From positions 1 to 23,898 of the forward strand of contig CAMLJR010000024.1 of NCBI GenBank assembly GCA_946480345.1: a stretch of 23,898 nt of DNA, written 5' to 3'. Under the pieces are notes generated by a model. It was not told where the DNA came from. It searched no databases and saw only the letters and a list, made by a program, of their open reading frames with translations. Source of the stretch: an uncultured Spongiibacteraceae bacterium (GTDB taxonomy: Bacteria; Pseudomonadota; Gammaproteobacteria; Pseudomonadales; CAMLJR01). Positions 1 to 8,588 of this stretch are shown one piece after another (within the stretch, counting starts at the first letter, position 1; every line of letters begins with the position of its first letter). The translations under genes and the position numbers were made by a program.

Positions 1-43
1 TTGGTTTTCCACTTGCGGAATAAAATTAATTTTTGGAAAATCT

Positions 44-72
44 TTTACAGACTTATTTGATCTCGCTATTCT
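44..72 (+). promoter_or_regulatory. candidate sigma-70 promoter of the cold-shock-domain gene
   Basis: TTTACA at 44-49 (5 of 6 to the -35 consensus) and TATTCT at 67-72 (4 of 6 to the -10 consensus) are 17 bases apart. Transcription would start near 79, giving a leader of about 155 bases before the ATG at 235. A long leader is typical of cold-inducible csp mRNAs. The whole 1-234 stretch is AT-rich and holds no gene. Other promoters are possible in such sequence. Confidence 0.4.
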
Positions 73-234
73 TCGATGCAATGCACTCGCTGCACAACAT
101 CAATAACGATTTAAATTCGCGCATCGAAAAGACTTAGAACGCGTAAAGAGACACCGGAAATTTATTTGCGCGTTGAAGAATTTTAACCAACGTTAAATAC
201 GCTTCCTTACCACAACATAAGCTGCAGACACATT

Positions 235-483
235 ATGCGTACAACAGTGAAATGGTTTAACCCGTCAAAGGGCTATGGCTTTCTTGAGAACGGTACTGGT
301 CCCGACATTTACGTCAACGCGAAAAGCTTGCGCGGCATGGACAAGATCAGCGTCGGCGATGTCGTCGAGTTCGAATGCCATGTATTCGAGGGTAAGCTGG
401 TTGCTCGTCACGTTCATCCGGTACGCAAACCGCAACGTGAACAGTTCAACCGGATTCAACAACCGCACTTCGTTATGCAATAA
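235..483 (+). CDS. small divergent cold-shock-domain protein
   Basis: This 82-residue protein has an N-terminal cold-shock domain (about residues 1-62), a small beta-barrel that binds single-stranded RNA or DNA. It opens with TVKWFNPSKGYGFL, which contains RNP1 (KGYGFL). The RNP2-like stretch is DIYVNAKSL, where CspA proteins usually have VFVHF. The nucleic-acid-binding His and Phe of RNP2 are therefore Asn and Ala. A further 20 or so residues after the domain are basic and polar, rich in Gln, Arg and His. The ATG at 235 starts right at the conserved strand. There is no strong Shine-Dalgarno sequence, only a weak purine stretch near 222-228. The gene stands alone and converges on the globin gene. 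A role as an RNA chaperone is inferred from the family. Which conditions induce it, and whether it responds to cold, cannot be told. Confidence 0.85.
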   Translation: MRTTVKWFNPSKGYGFLENGTGPDIYVNAKSLRGMDKISVGDVVEFECHVFEGKLVARHVHPVRKPQREQFNRIQQPHFVMQ

Positions 484-504
484 CCCTATTTCATCCGCGC
501 AGTC

Positions 505-548
505 GCACCATCTCTAGAGATGGTGCTAATTGCTGTATGAATTAGCAC
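505..548. other. 22-bp perfect palindrome with an overlapping second hairpin
   Basis: GCACCATCTCT (505-515) is followed directly by its exact reverse complement (516-526). A second hairpin, GTGCTAATT (523-531) with AATTAGCAC (540-548) around an 8-base loop, shares bases 523-526 with the first. The two folds therefore compete at their junction. They lie between the convergent cold-shock gene and globin gene, where a bidirectional terminator would be expected. Neither stem is followed by a run of T, so classic intrinsic termination is not shown. Confidence 0.6.
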
Positions 549-561
549 AGCCTGCCCGTGA

Positions 562-969
562 TCAGCGATCGACGTTGTTCGATTGGGTGAACTGCAGTGC
601 TCGATGCATGCTTATCGCCACATGCTCTGCCACCTGCTTCGCACGCTCCGCATGCGGACCGGCAAAATTGTTATCGACCGTTTCGCGAAAATACTGTAGC
701 CAACGTTCGAAATCCGCTTTGCGCAATGGCTGTTTGGAATGAATGGCGCGGTGAATATTCATCGTATGCCGTCGATAGTCGGTGCCGCCCAGCAATAATT
801 TTTCCCAATAACTGCAGATCAGCGGCAAGTGCTTCTGCAAATCTATCTGTGCGACATCGAGAAAAATCGGCGCGAGCCGTTCATCGTTCAGCAGTTGCGC
901 GTAAAACGCCTGCACAAAACGACGAATATGCTCGGGGGAATCGAGATCAGGTTTAACTGCTGTCGACAT
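562..969 (-). CDS. group III-like truncated haemoglobin
   Basis: This 135-residue protein fits the short two-on-two globin fold and aligns best with group III truncated globins such as Campylobacter Ctb. Tyr23 in AFYAQL fits Tyr-B10. His47 in QKHLPLICSYW fits distal His-E7. His73 in MNIHRAIH is the likely proximal haem ligand, with His77 as the alternative. Trp90 in FERWLQYF fits Trp-G8. These residues form the ligand-binding pocket of the group, whose members bind O2 and nitric oxide in the cytoplasm. The substrate here is not known. The ATG at 969 has a good ribosome site (AGGCGAGGA). The gene lies 28 bases after der in the same direction and is probably the last gene of that transcript. 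Confidence 0.85.
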   Translation of the reverse strand: MSTAVKPDLDSPEHIRRFVQAFYAQLLNDERLAPIFLDVAQIDLQKHLPLICSYWEKLLLGGTDYRRHTMNIHRAIHSKQPLRKADFERWLQYFRETVDNNFAGPHAERAKQVAEHVAISMHRALQFTQSNNVDR

Positions 970-997
970 AAAAATCCTCGCCTGTAAATTTGCGAGA

Positions 998-2410
998 TCA
1001 GGATTTTTTCTTGTTCGACTTTTTCACGTGCTGAATCATGCGACGGCGACGTTCGGTTTGCTTTTCAGTCAGCACATTTCGCTTACCGGCAAATGGATTC
1101 TCGCTGGTGCGAAACTCGATACGTACCGGCGTACCAATCAACTTCAGTTCGCGCCGGAATACTTTTTCGAGATAGCGACGATACGCACGCGGCACATCAT
1201 CGGTCTGGTTGCCATGAATCACGATCAATGGCGGATTGCTGCCGCCCGCATGGGCATAGCGCAATTTGATGCGACGCCCGTTTACCAGCGGCGGCGCATG
1301 CTCGAATACAGCCCGCTCGAGAATCTGGCTGAGATTGTGCGTTTGCAATTTCTGTGTGGCGGCGCGATAAGCAATTCGCACTGAATCGTAAAGATGACCA
1401 ACGCCAGTGCCATGTAATGCAGAAATAAAATGAATTTGCGCGTAGTCGATAAATTGCAGACGGCGCTCTAATTCATTTTTTACATACTGCTTATGCTGAT
1501 CTTCAAGACCGTCCCATTTATTGATCGCAACTACCAGCGCGCGGCCGGCATCGATGACGTGACCAAGCAGATGCAAATCCTGATCAACAACGCCTTCGCT
1601 GGCATCGAGTACGAGAATGACGACATTCGCATCGTCGACTGCCTTGAGCGTTTTTACGATCGAAAACTTTTCGACAACTTCCGAAACATTTTTGCGCCGA
1701 CGAATACCGGCCGTATCGATTAGCGTAAAAATTTCTTCGTTGCGCTCGTAACGGATATAAACGCTGTCGCGCGTGGTGCCGGGCTGATCGTAAACGACGA
1801 CGCGATCTTCGCCGAGCAGGCGATTCACCAATGTCGATTTGCCTACATTGGGGCGCCCGACAATCGCAATCTTGATACCTGGATCGACATCGGTTTCGGC
1901 GGACGCGGCTTGCTCCGGCTCGGGAAACAAGTTGAGCATGTCATCGAGCAATGGCCGCAAACCACGACCGTGCGTTGCTGTCGTGGGATAAATCTTGCTC
2001 GCACCAAGACGCGAGATTTCGGCGAGTGCGACATCCTCATTGATGCCATCGATTTTATTCGCGACAAAAAATATCGGTTTGTTTTTCGCGCGCAACCGTT
2101 GCGCCAATTGCTCATCGAGCGCATTCAACCCTTCGCGGGCGTCGAGCATAAACACTACGGCATCGGCTTCGTCCACTGCTTGCTGCGACTGATGCGCAAC
2201 GGCCGAATCGATGCCCTCTTCCTGACCGGTCAGACCGGCAGTGTCGATAACGATGAAATGGCGAGCGCCGAATTTGGCCTCGCCGTACTGACGATCGCGC
2301 GTGAGGCCGGGAAAGTTCGCCACGAGGGCGTCCTGCGTTTTTGTCAGTCGATTAAATAATGTCGACTTACCCACATTGGGCCGACCGACGAGCGCGAATA
2401 CAGGAATCAT
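998..2410 (-). CDS. der: ribosome-assembly GTPase Der (EngA)
   Basis: This is a 470-residue tandem GTPase that acts in maturation of the 50S ribosomal subunit. Both G domains are complete. The first has the P-loop GRPNVGKS at 9-16, DTAG at 56-59 and NKID at 118-121. The second has GRPNVGKS at 185-192, DTAG at 232-235 and NKWD at 297-300. A KH-like domain follows and the C-terminus is very basic (KKSNKKKS), which suits rRNA contact. Length is close to the 490 residues of the E. coli protein. The ATG at 2410 starts two residues before the first beta-strand. The ribosome site is weak (GAGG, about 11 bases upstream). It follows bamB by 53 bases, the usual gammaproteobacterial order. Confidence 0.97.
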   Translation of the reverse strand: MIPVFALVGRPNVGKSTLFNRLTKTQDALVANFPGLTRDRQYGEAKFGARHFIVIDTAGLTGQEEGIDSAVAHQSQQAVDEADAVVFMLDAREGLNALDEQLAQRLRAKNKPIFFVANKIDGINEDVALAEISRLGASKIYPTTATHGRGLRPLLDDMLNLFPEPEQAASAETDVDPGIKIAIVGRPNVGKSTLVNRLLGEDRVVVYDQPGTTRDSVYIRYERNEEIFTLIDTAGIRRRKNVSEVVEKFSIVKTLKAVDDANVVILVLDASEGVVDQDLHLLGHVIDAGRALVVAINKWDGLEDQHKQYVKNELERRLQFIDYAQIHFISALHGTGVGHLYDSVRIAYRAATQKLQTHNLSQILERAVFEHAPPLVNGRRIKLRYAHAGGSNPPLIVIHGNQTDDVPRAYRRYLEKVFRRELKLIGTPVRIEFRTSENPFAGKRNVLTEKQTERRRRMIQHVKKSNKKKS

Positions 2411-2463
2411 TTTGCTTGAGCCTCAGACTGCATCGTGCGAACAAACACACAACGCATCGCCGG

Positions 2464-3645
2464 CTATTTCTCCAATTGATAGGCGGCGAGAGTGCCGCTG
2501 TTGCCATATACATACATGACGTCGTCGACGACGATCGGCGCAACGCGAATGCCATCGCTGTCGACACGCATACGCGCGGCAAAATGACCGTCGATTTGCG
2601 AAAGCAAATGCAAATAGCCTTCGATATCGCCGACAACAACATAATTATCGAGCACTGCAGAACCGCTTAATTGCCTGCGCGCCAGCGCCGTTTGTTCCCA
2701 GCGCACGCCCTGATTGTTCTTGCTGAAAGCGGTAACGCTGCCGGCTGCGCCGGTGAGATACACGTTGCCATAACCTTCGCTGAGCCCTACGTAACTGGAC
2801 GCAGCAGCATCCCAGGTACGACGGCCGCTACGCAGATCAATTGCGGCCAATCGACCTTGAAAGGATGCGACGTAAAGCGTGTCGTCATCGATCAGCATGT
2901 CGCCACCCACATCGATTTGCCGCTCGATTTCGGAGCTGCCCTGGCTGACACCCACACGGGCTTCCCACAGCTGAGTGCCATTCTCCAATTGCAATGCGAT
3001 AACTTTGCCGGTGCCGAGACCCGCGATCACCGCGCCGTTATGCAGCAAAGGCGCTGCACTTGCGCGCAGACTTAACACCGGTGCGGTGCCGTTATAACTC
3101 CATTTTTTTTCGCCGTTCGCAGCACTCAGCCCGAACAGATCGCCGCTAAACGTCAGCACGGCCACTACATCGTTTTCACAAACCGGCGGCGCCAGTACCT
3201 GTGCGTTGAGCTGAATATGCCACTGCGTTTTGCCGGTTTCCTCACTCAATGCCCATACGCCGCCATCTTCGGATGCGACGAACGCGAGTCCGCAGCCGAT
3301 GCCAACACCACCGCTGATCGGGCGATCGATGTCCGCGTCCCACAGCGAACGTCCCGTCAGACGATCGTAAGCTTCGACATCACCATTCGCAGCGGCGGCG
3401 ATGATTTTGCTGCCATGCACTGCGGGGGTCAGGCGGTTGTACAACTCGCCCTGACCATTGCCGATGCCATGACTCCACATCTTGTCGAAATCACGCTCGG
3501 CTTTGAATTCAGGCAAAGGCGCCGGGCCCTGCTCTTTTTCTTCCTGCGTCGAGCACGCGAACAATGTCGTCAGACAGAGCGTGGCGATGGCCGTACGTAA
3601 AACAGGATTCCAACGGATTACATCGAGCGAACGCGTAGCCTTCAT
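2464..3645 (-). CDS. bamB: outer-membrane assembly lipoprotein BamB
   Basis: BamB is the beta-propeller lipoprotein of the BAM complex, which inserts beta-barrel proteins into the outer membrane. The N-terminus has a hydrophobic signal segment ending in the lipobox L-F-A-C (Cys31 with this start). An acidic linker follows, then repeated PQQ-like blades marked by motifs such as GRSLWDADI, GKTQWHIQL, GEKKWSYNG and GTQLWEARV. Two ATGs compete. The one at 3651 overlaps the yfgM stop as ATGA but lies almost against the purine tract GGGAG (3653-3657). The one at 3645 lies 7 bases from it and is preferred here, giving 393 residues. Coupling to yfgM translation is likely either way. The yfgM-bamB-der order is standard. 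Confidence 0.95.
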   Translation of the reverse strand: MKATRSLDVIRWNPVLRTAIATLCLTTLFACSTQEEKEQGPAPLPEFKAERDFDKMWSHGIGNGQGELYNRLTPAVHGSKIIAAAANGDVEAYDRLTGRSLWDADIDRPISGGVGIGCGLAFVASEDGGVWALSEETGKTQWHIQLNAQVLAPPVCENDVVAVLTFSGDLFGLSAANGEKKWSYNGTAPVLSLRASAAPLLHNGAVIAGLGTGKVIALQLENGTQLWEARVGVSQGSSEIERQIDVGGDMLIDDDTLYVASFQGRLAAIDLRSGRRTWDAAASSYVGLSEGYGNVYLTGAAGSVTAFSKNNQGVRWEQTALARRQLSGSAVLDNYVVVGDIEGYLHLLSQIDGHFAARMRVDSDGIRVAPIVVDDVMYVYGNSGTLAAYQLEK

Positions 3646-3647
3646 GC

Positions 3648-4334
3648 TCATGCTCCCTGTTCCACAGCTTTTTCTTCGGGCTGGAGATCGCGCAATTTCA
3701 TCTCAAGCAACGGATCGTTGACCGGGGTCGTCATCGCGCGATCGAGATCACGTGCTTTTTGATACGCAGTCTTGGCGGCATCGGCATCACCGCGCGCCAA
3801 TTCGATATCGCCGCGTACCTGCATGAATGCCGCTGCGTAACTGCCCGCGTTTTTCTCATCCAACAAAACCAACGCCGCATCACCTTCGCCTTTGGCGTGC
3901 AAAACACGGGCGAGTCGCAACTGCGTTATCGCTTTAATTTCGGGGGAAGGTTTGTGTTCAAGCACCCAGCGCAACTCAGTTTCGGCACGGGGTAAATCGT
4001 TCTGTTGAACCGCGATCCTCGCGTTGAACAGCGCAGCAAACTGCGCATAACTTGAATTTTCGAAATCTTTTTTCAACGTATCCGCGTGATGGCGGGCAGT
4101 CGCGATTTTTTCGCTATCGCTCTGCGTTTCCAATTGACGCACGCTCTGCAATAAATTCTCGTACATCACAGAGGCCGCTTCGCGCTGATGTATTTGACGT
4201 TGCTGCCAGCTATAAATACCGAATGCCGCTACCGCAGCGGTTAATACGCCGAGCAAAAGTTGGCGGCCATTTTCGCGAAACCAACGTTTTAACGCTTCGA
4301 ATTGCTCTTCTTCGGTTTTGTAAACTTCCACCAT
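3648..4334 (-). CDS. yfgM: YfgM family membrane protein, ancillary to the Sec translocon
   Basis: This 228-residue protein has a short cytoplasmic N-terminus (MVEVYKTEEEQFEALKRWF), one membrane segment at about residues 24-42 and a periplasmic TPR-like helical domain. YfgM in E. coli binds the SecYEG translocon and the chaperone PpiD and helps hand over secreted proteins. The N-terminal EEQFEALKRWFRENG stretch is characteristic of the family. The ATG at 4334 has a GAGGTG ribosome site. The stop touches the bamB start region, so the two envelope genes are probably made together. It follows hisS by 43 bases. Confidence 0.92.
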   Translation of the reverse strand: MVEVYKTEEEQFEALKRWFRENGRQLLLGVLTAAVAAFGIYSWQQRQIHQREAASVMYENLLQSVRQLETQSDSEKIATARHHADTLKKDFENSSYAQFAALFNARIAVQQNDLPRAETELRWVLEHKPSPEIKAITQLRLARVLHAKGEGDAALVLLDEKNAGSYAAAFMQVRGDIELARGDADAAKTAYQKARDLDRAMTTPVNDPLLEMKLRDLQPEEKAVEQGA

Positions 4335-4377
4335 GACACCTCGTTATTTATTGTCGGGTCGATTGAGTGCGAGACCG

Positions 4378-5673
4378 TTAATTGGAAAGCGGCAACTGCA
4401 ATGCTTCGACAATCGCGTTGACTATTTCGGTGCGTGGTAGCGTTTGCTGTTCGCGTTGTTCATCGCGCAACCACTTCACATTAACAACGTCGTTATCGAT
4501 TTCCTGATCACCGATAATCAACGCGAGCACCGCGCCGGATTTATCGGCTTTTTTAAACTGACTTTTAAAACTGCCACCGCCGCAGTTCGCTATCACGCGC
4601 AACTGCGGTAATCGATCGCGCAATTGCTCTGCCAGCACAACACCCTGACTCGCCGCACGCTCGCCGGCAGCGACGATATAGACCTGGGGCAGCAGATTAA
4701 TATCCGCTGCGTTTCTACCGCACGCTTCGAGCAACAGACAAATACGTTCAAGGCCAATACCAAAGCCAAATGCCGGCGTCGATTTGCCGCCAAGCTGCTC
4801 AACCAAGCCATCGTAGCGCCCACCGGCACATACTGTCGCCTGCGCCCCGAGCTTATCGGTGGTCCATTCGAACACGGTCTTGCCGTAATAATCGAGCCCG
4901 CGCACCAGCGCCGGATTAATCGTGTAGCGGACGCCACCGGCATCGAGCAACGCACGTAATTGAGCGAAGTGCTCAAGCGATTCGGCATCGAGATAATCGT
5001 GAAACGACGGCGCACCCACCAAAATCTTGCGAGTGTTTTCGTCCTTGCTGTCGAGAATGCGCAATGGATTGGTATGCAGACGACGCTGGCTGTCTTCGTC
5101 GAGCTGCGTTACGAACTGTTGTAGATAGGCGACTAACGCCGTTTTGAATTCATTCCGCGCCGCGGCAGAACCGATGCTGTTTAACTCGAGCGTGACGTTA
5201 TCGCTCACGCCGAGCGCGCGCCACAGCCGCGCCGTTAGAAAAATAAGCTCCGCATCGATATCGGGACCGCTCATTCCGAACGCTTCAACGCCGATCTGAT
5301 GAAACTGGCGCAAGCGGCCTTTCTGTGGACGCTCGTGCCGAAACATCGGGCCGGTGTACCACAGGCGCTGCGTTTGGTTGAACAACAAACCATTTTGCTC
5401 GCAGGCGCGCACACAACCAGCGGTACCCTCGGGGCGGAGCGTCAAGCTGTCGCCGTTGCGATCTTCGAAGGTATACATTTCTTTTTCGACGATGTCGGTC
5501 ACTTCGCCGATCGAACGCTGGAATAACTCAGTTTGTTCGAGAATGGGAAAGCGAATTTCCTGATAGCCGTAAGCCGCCAGCAATTGCGCTGCGGTGCGCT
5601 CGATGTATTGCCAAAGCGGCGTCTGCTCGGGAAGGATGTCATTCATCCCCCGGATCGATTGGATCTTGCTCAT
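4378..5673 (-). CDS. hisS: histidyl-tRNA synthetase
   Basis: This 431-residue class II aminoacyl-tRNA synthetase charges tRNA-His. It begins with the typical IRGMNDILP. Motif 2 is at about 110-126 ([17 protein letters not shown]). The histidine-specific motifs are RGLDYY at 258-263 and AGGRYDGL at 283-290. Motif 3 is GFGIGLERI near 303-311. An anticodon-binding domain fills the C-terminus. Length is that of the bacterial enzyme. The ribosome site is weak (TTGAG, 6 bases upstream of the ATG at 5673). The 85-base gap to ispG holds a perfect TATAAT and a GC-rich hairpin, listed separately, so hisS may have its own promoter inside the operon. Confidence 0.97.
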   Translation of the reverse strand: MSKIQSIRGMNDILPEQTPLWQYIERTAAQLLAAYGYQEIRFPILEQTELFQRSIGEVTDIVEKEMYTFEDRNGDSLTLRPEGTAGCVRACEQNGLLFNQTQRLWYTGPMFRHERPQKGRLRQFHQIGVEAFGMSGPDIDAELIFLTARLWRALGVSDNVTLELNSIGSAAARNEFKTALVAYLQQFVTQLDEDSQRRLHTNPLRILDSKDENTRKILVGAPSFHDYLDAESLEHFAQLRALLDAGGVRYTINPALVRGLDYYGKTVFEWTTDKLGAQATVCAGGRYDGLVEQLGGKSTPAFGFGIGLERICLLLEACGRNAADINLLPQVYIVAAGERAASQGVVLAEQLRDRLPQLRVIANCGGGSFKSQFKKADKSGAVLALIIGDQEIDNDVVNVKWLRDEQREQQTLPRTEIVNAIVEALQLPLSN

Positions 5674-5713
5674 CGAAAACTCAAATTGAATTGGGATAAA
5701 GCGGCGGCGCGTT

Positions 5714-5744
5714 GCCGCGCGAGCGCGGCATGGCCGGCATTATA
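5714..5744 (-). promoter_or_regulatory. candidate -10 element and GC hairpin in the hisS leader
   Basis: On the minus strand a perfect TATAAT lies at 5744-5739 with no convincing -35 element. It is followed by GCCGCG (5729-5724), a 4-base loop and CGCGGC (5719-5714). The hairpin would fall within the first 20 or so bases of a transcript started here. No T run follows, so it is not an intrinsic terminator. Confidence 0.35.
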
Positions 5745-5758
5745 AGCGAAACGCGCGC

Positions 5759-6871
5759 TCAGCCTTGAGCAATAAGATCTTTTTCCGCCTGCTGCTTGGC
5801 CGCGGCCTTCTCTCTGATCAGCTTTTCGAGATGGTCGATCAACTCTTCGTTGACGACTTTATGGTCGGGATTGCCATCCACGTACACGAGATTGTTCGGC
5901 GAACCGCCGGTAAGACCGATATCCGCTTCCTTCGCCTCACCGGGTCCGTTGACGATACAGCCGATTACGGCGACATCGAGCGGAACATTCAGGTCTTCGA
6001 GCCGGCTCTCCAACGCATTCATTGTGGAAATGACATCGAAATTCTGCCGCGAGCAACTCGGACACGCGATGAAGTTGATACCCCGCGTACGCAATTTGAG
6101 GCTCTTCAGAATCTCGTAGCCGACCTTCACTTCCTCGACAACATCGGCCGCCAACGAAATACGAATCGTGTCGCCGATGCCATCCATCAATAGCAAGCCG
6201 AGACCCACAGCGGATTTGACGGTACCGCCACGCAGCCCGCCCGCTTCGGTAATGCCGAGGTGCAGCGGCTGATCGATCAGCGTAGCGATCTTGCGGTACG
6301 CCGCCACTGCCATGAATACATCGGAGGCTTTAACGCTCAATTTAAAGTCGGGGAAGTTCAGCCGGTCGAGAATTTCCACATGCCGCATCGCGGATTCGAC
6401 GAGTGCATCGGGTGTCGGTTCGCCGTATTTTTTTTGCAGATCCTTTTCCAATGAACCGGCATTAACGCCGATACGGATCGGAATGTTCTTGTCGCGCGCG
6501 CAATCGACCACGGCGCGCACGCGATCTTCGCGACCGATATTGCCCGGGTTGATGCGCAAGCAATCGACGCCATATTCGGCAACCTTCAGCGCAATTTTGT
6601 AATCGAAATGAATGTCGGCAACGAGCGCGGTATCGACCTGCTGGCGAATCAGCTTGAAAGCTTCGGCGGCTTCCATTGTCGGAATCGAAATCCTAACAAT
6701 GTCGGCACCGGCGTCGGTCGCGCGCTTTATCTGCGCAACGGTGGCGGCAACATCGCAGGTTTCAGTGTTAGTCATGGTCTGCACGGCGATCGGCGCGTCG
6801 CCGCCTACCGGCACCTTGCCGACCCAAATCTGCCGAGATAAGCGGCGACGAATGGGCGATTCGAATTTCAT
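5759..6871 (-). CDS. ispG: 4-hydroxy-3-methylbut-2-enyl diphosphate synthase IspG (GcpE)
   Basis: IspG is the penultimate enzyme of the MEP isoprenoid pathway. It reductively opens methylerythritol cyclodiphosphate to HMBPP using a [4Fe-4S] cluster. The cluster ligands are all present: Cys270 and Cys273 ([10 protein letters not shown]), Cys305 ([12 protein letters not shown]) and Glu312. These are the same positions as in the E. coli enzyme. The 370-residue length and the direct N-terminus ([10 protein letters not shown]) match the compact bacterial form. The ATG at 6871 follows an AGGA about 10 bases upstream. It sits 31 bases after rodZ. As an essential Fe-S enzyme it shows that this cell must make clusters despite the reduced isc locus nearby. 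Confidence 0.97.
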   Translation of the reverse strand: MKFESPIRRRLSRQIWVGKVPVGGDAPIAVQTMTNTETCDVAATVAQIKRATDAGADIVRISIPTMEAAEAFKLIRQQVDTALVADIHFDYKIALKVAEYGVDCLRINPGNIGREDRVRAVVDCARDKNIPIRIGVNAGSLEKDLQKKYGEPTPDALVESAMRHVEILDRLNFPDFKLSVKASDVFMAVAAYRKIATLIDQPLHLGITEAGGLRGGTVKSAVGLGLLLMDGIGDTIRISLAADVVEEVKVGYEILKSLKLRTRGINFIACPSCSRQNFDVISTMNALESRLEDLNVPLDVAVIGCIVNGPGEAKEADIGLTGGSPNNLVYVDGNPDHKVVNEELIDHLEKLIREKAAAKQQAEKDLIAQG

Positions 6872-6902
6872 TCAACCAATTCCTGCAACGTAATGATGTC
6901 GA

Positions 6903-7787
6903 TCAACTACTGCCGACAATCAGACGAGTGGAGCGCGCGCCCTCGGGCACATCGACTTTGACGGGCGTGCCGTTATAGGCCATCGCCACACCCGGCGCAT
7001 AACCGAGCAGCACCTTGAATGGACCGCGACCTTCAAGCTGCAATTCCTCGTCCGCGTGCTTTAACGTTGCGAGTAGCAGCTTATTGTCGCGATCCTTGAT
7101 CTCGACCCAGCAATCGGCAGAAAACCGCAGACTGAGCTTATCGATATCCGCCACAACCGCGCTTGGTGTTGCATCGCTCGCAACGGCATCGGCATTTGGT
7201 TGGACGGTATTCGCCGCCGGCGCAGGTGCTGGCGGCGTTGGCAGCAGTTGGACGCTGTCGAACAGCGCACTTTCTGTGTCGCTGTTCAACGCCGAATCGA
7301 TTCCGCCTAACTCACTCGATGTCTGCGCCGTCAGCGACAACATCTGCCCCTGATCGCGATGCTGCTGCCAGCCCCAGAGCGCCGCTAATACCAATACGGT
7401 GGCAGCGATGCCGGAATACCGCCGCCAATAGCTCGCGCGCCGATTCAAACTGACCGGCCGCCAGTTCGTATCGCGCTTGCCGAGCAATATGGATGGCGCT
7501 GCGGGTTGCGACGAGCCACGATAAACACGCAGCACATCGTCGGGATTCAGCTTAAGCAGACGGGCATAAGCACGCAGATGCCCTTTCGCGAAAATCTCGC
7601 CGGGGAACTGATCGTATCGATCCTCCTCCAGCGCCGTGACTAACGACGGCAGCAGATTCAACTGCTCCGCCACCGTTTCACGTGTAAACCCGGCGCACTC
7701 GCGCCCCTGCCGCAGCAGGCTTCCCGGGGTATTCGATTCGTTGTGCGCCGTATCGTCCATGCTGGCGTTACCGCTTGGCTCCAACAT
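6903..7787 (-). CDS. rodZ: cytoskeletal membrane protein RodZ
   Basis: RodZ links the MreB cytoskeleton to the cell-wall elongation machinery. The N-terminal part (about 22-82) is a Cro-like helix-turn-helix domain (LLRQGRECAGFTRETVAEQL), which binds MreB in known homologues. A basic stretch precedes one membrane segment (about 124-141). A Pro/Ala-rich linker follows, then a periplasmic C-terminal domain with SADCWVEIKD, typical of RodZ. The start is uncertain. ATG 7787 is chosen. GTG 7799 and ATG 7757 are also in frame and none has a good ribosome site. With the first two the gene overlaps the end of pilW (stop at 7768), suggesting translational coupling. It is followed by ispG. Confidence 0.9.
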   Translation of the reverse strand: MLEPSGNASMDDTAHNESNTPGSLLRQGRECAGFTRETVAEQLNLLPSLVTALEEDRYDQFPGEIFAKGHLRAYARLLKLNPDDVLRVYRGSSQPAAPSILLGKRDTNWRPVSLNRRASYWRRYSGIAATVLVLAALWGWQQHRDQGQMLSLTAQTSSELGGIDSALNSDTESALFDSVQLLPTPPAPAPAANTVQPNADAVASDATPSAVVADIDKLSLRFSADCWVEIKDRDNKLLLATLKHADEELQLEGRGPFKVLLGYAPGVAMAYNGTPVKVDVPEGARSTRLIVGSS

Positions 7788-8553
7788 CGCTATATGCACT
7801 CTTATATGCGAGATATTCTTCAGATTGCGGATACAGATTTTTCAGCGCCAAAGCATAGCTCGCCCGGGAATTATGATCGCCGAATTTATCGGCAAGTCGA
7901 ATTCCGAGCCAGAGCGATGCGGATGACTGACTCTTAACTTGTTTTCGATACTGCTCGTAGTAACGCTGCGCTTTCGGATAATCGCCGAGCTGATAAGTCG
8001 CTTCAGCAAGTTCCAGTAGCGCCACGACATTATTGGCATCCATTAATCGTGCGCGTTCGAGCACATCTCTGGCCGCGTCGTACTTCTTGAGCTTGATACG
8101 AACGCGCCCCAGATTGACGAATGCGTCCGCGCGCCGCGAATACAACAAGTCTTCGGCTACCTTCTCCAGCTGCGATTCCGCTTCGTCGTAGCGCTTTTGC
8201 TGATACAGAAACGCGGCAAAATTATTGCGAACCCGCGAATCTTTCGGATCGATTGATATCGCCCGCCGAAAATGCAAATCGGCCTGCTCGAACTCGCCGG
8301 TATTCCAAAACACTTGCGCCAGCGCCTCGTGCACACTGGCGTCGTTGTCATCGATATCGAGTGCCGTCTTCAGATGCCGCTTTGCGGCTTCCCAGTTGCG
8401 CTCCTGAATATAGTTACGCGCTACCTGCACCGAATACTCGAGTGCTTTCTTCGGATCTTTCTTGTCGCCGAAGCCACCGCTCTCGGTGGTTACGCACGCT
8501 GACAGCCATAAGCTGCAGAGCGCGATTGCGATTGTTGTCATCCACTTCGGCAT
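7768..8553 (-). CDS. pilW: type IV pilus biogenesis lipoprotein PilW (PilF)
   Basis: This TPR lipoprotein belongs to the PilW/PilF family, which guides the PilQ secretin into the outer membrane or stabilises it during type IV pilus assembly. With the ATG at 8553 (AAGGT ribosome site, 6-base spacing) the signal peptide ends in the lipobox L-S-A-C with Cys20. Upstream in-frame ATGs at 8571 and 8589 have no such site. Several TPR units follow (RNWEAAKRHLKTALDIDDND, then GEFEQADLHFRRAISIDP and others). No other pilus gene lies in the window, but this isolated place between rlmN and rodZ is conserved in gammaproteobacteria. Known homologues are anchored on the inner face of the outer membrane. Confidence 0.92.
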   Translation of the reverse strand: MPKWMTTIAIALCSLWLSACVTTESGGFGDKKDPKKALEYSVQVARNYIQERNWEAAKRHLKTALDIDDNDASVHEALAQVFWNTGEFEQADLHFRRAISIDPKDSRVRNNFAAFLYQQKRYDEAESQLEKVAEDLLYSRRADAFVNLGRVRIKLKKYDAARDVLERARLMDANNVVALLELAEATYQLGDYPKAQRYYEQYRKQVKSQSSASLWLGIRLADKFGDHNSRASYALALKNLYPQSEEYLAYKSAYSDVGAKR

Positions 8554-8588
8554 CGAATTACCTTCGTTCATTGTGCGCGGCCGAATCA

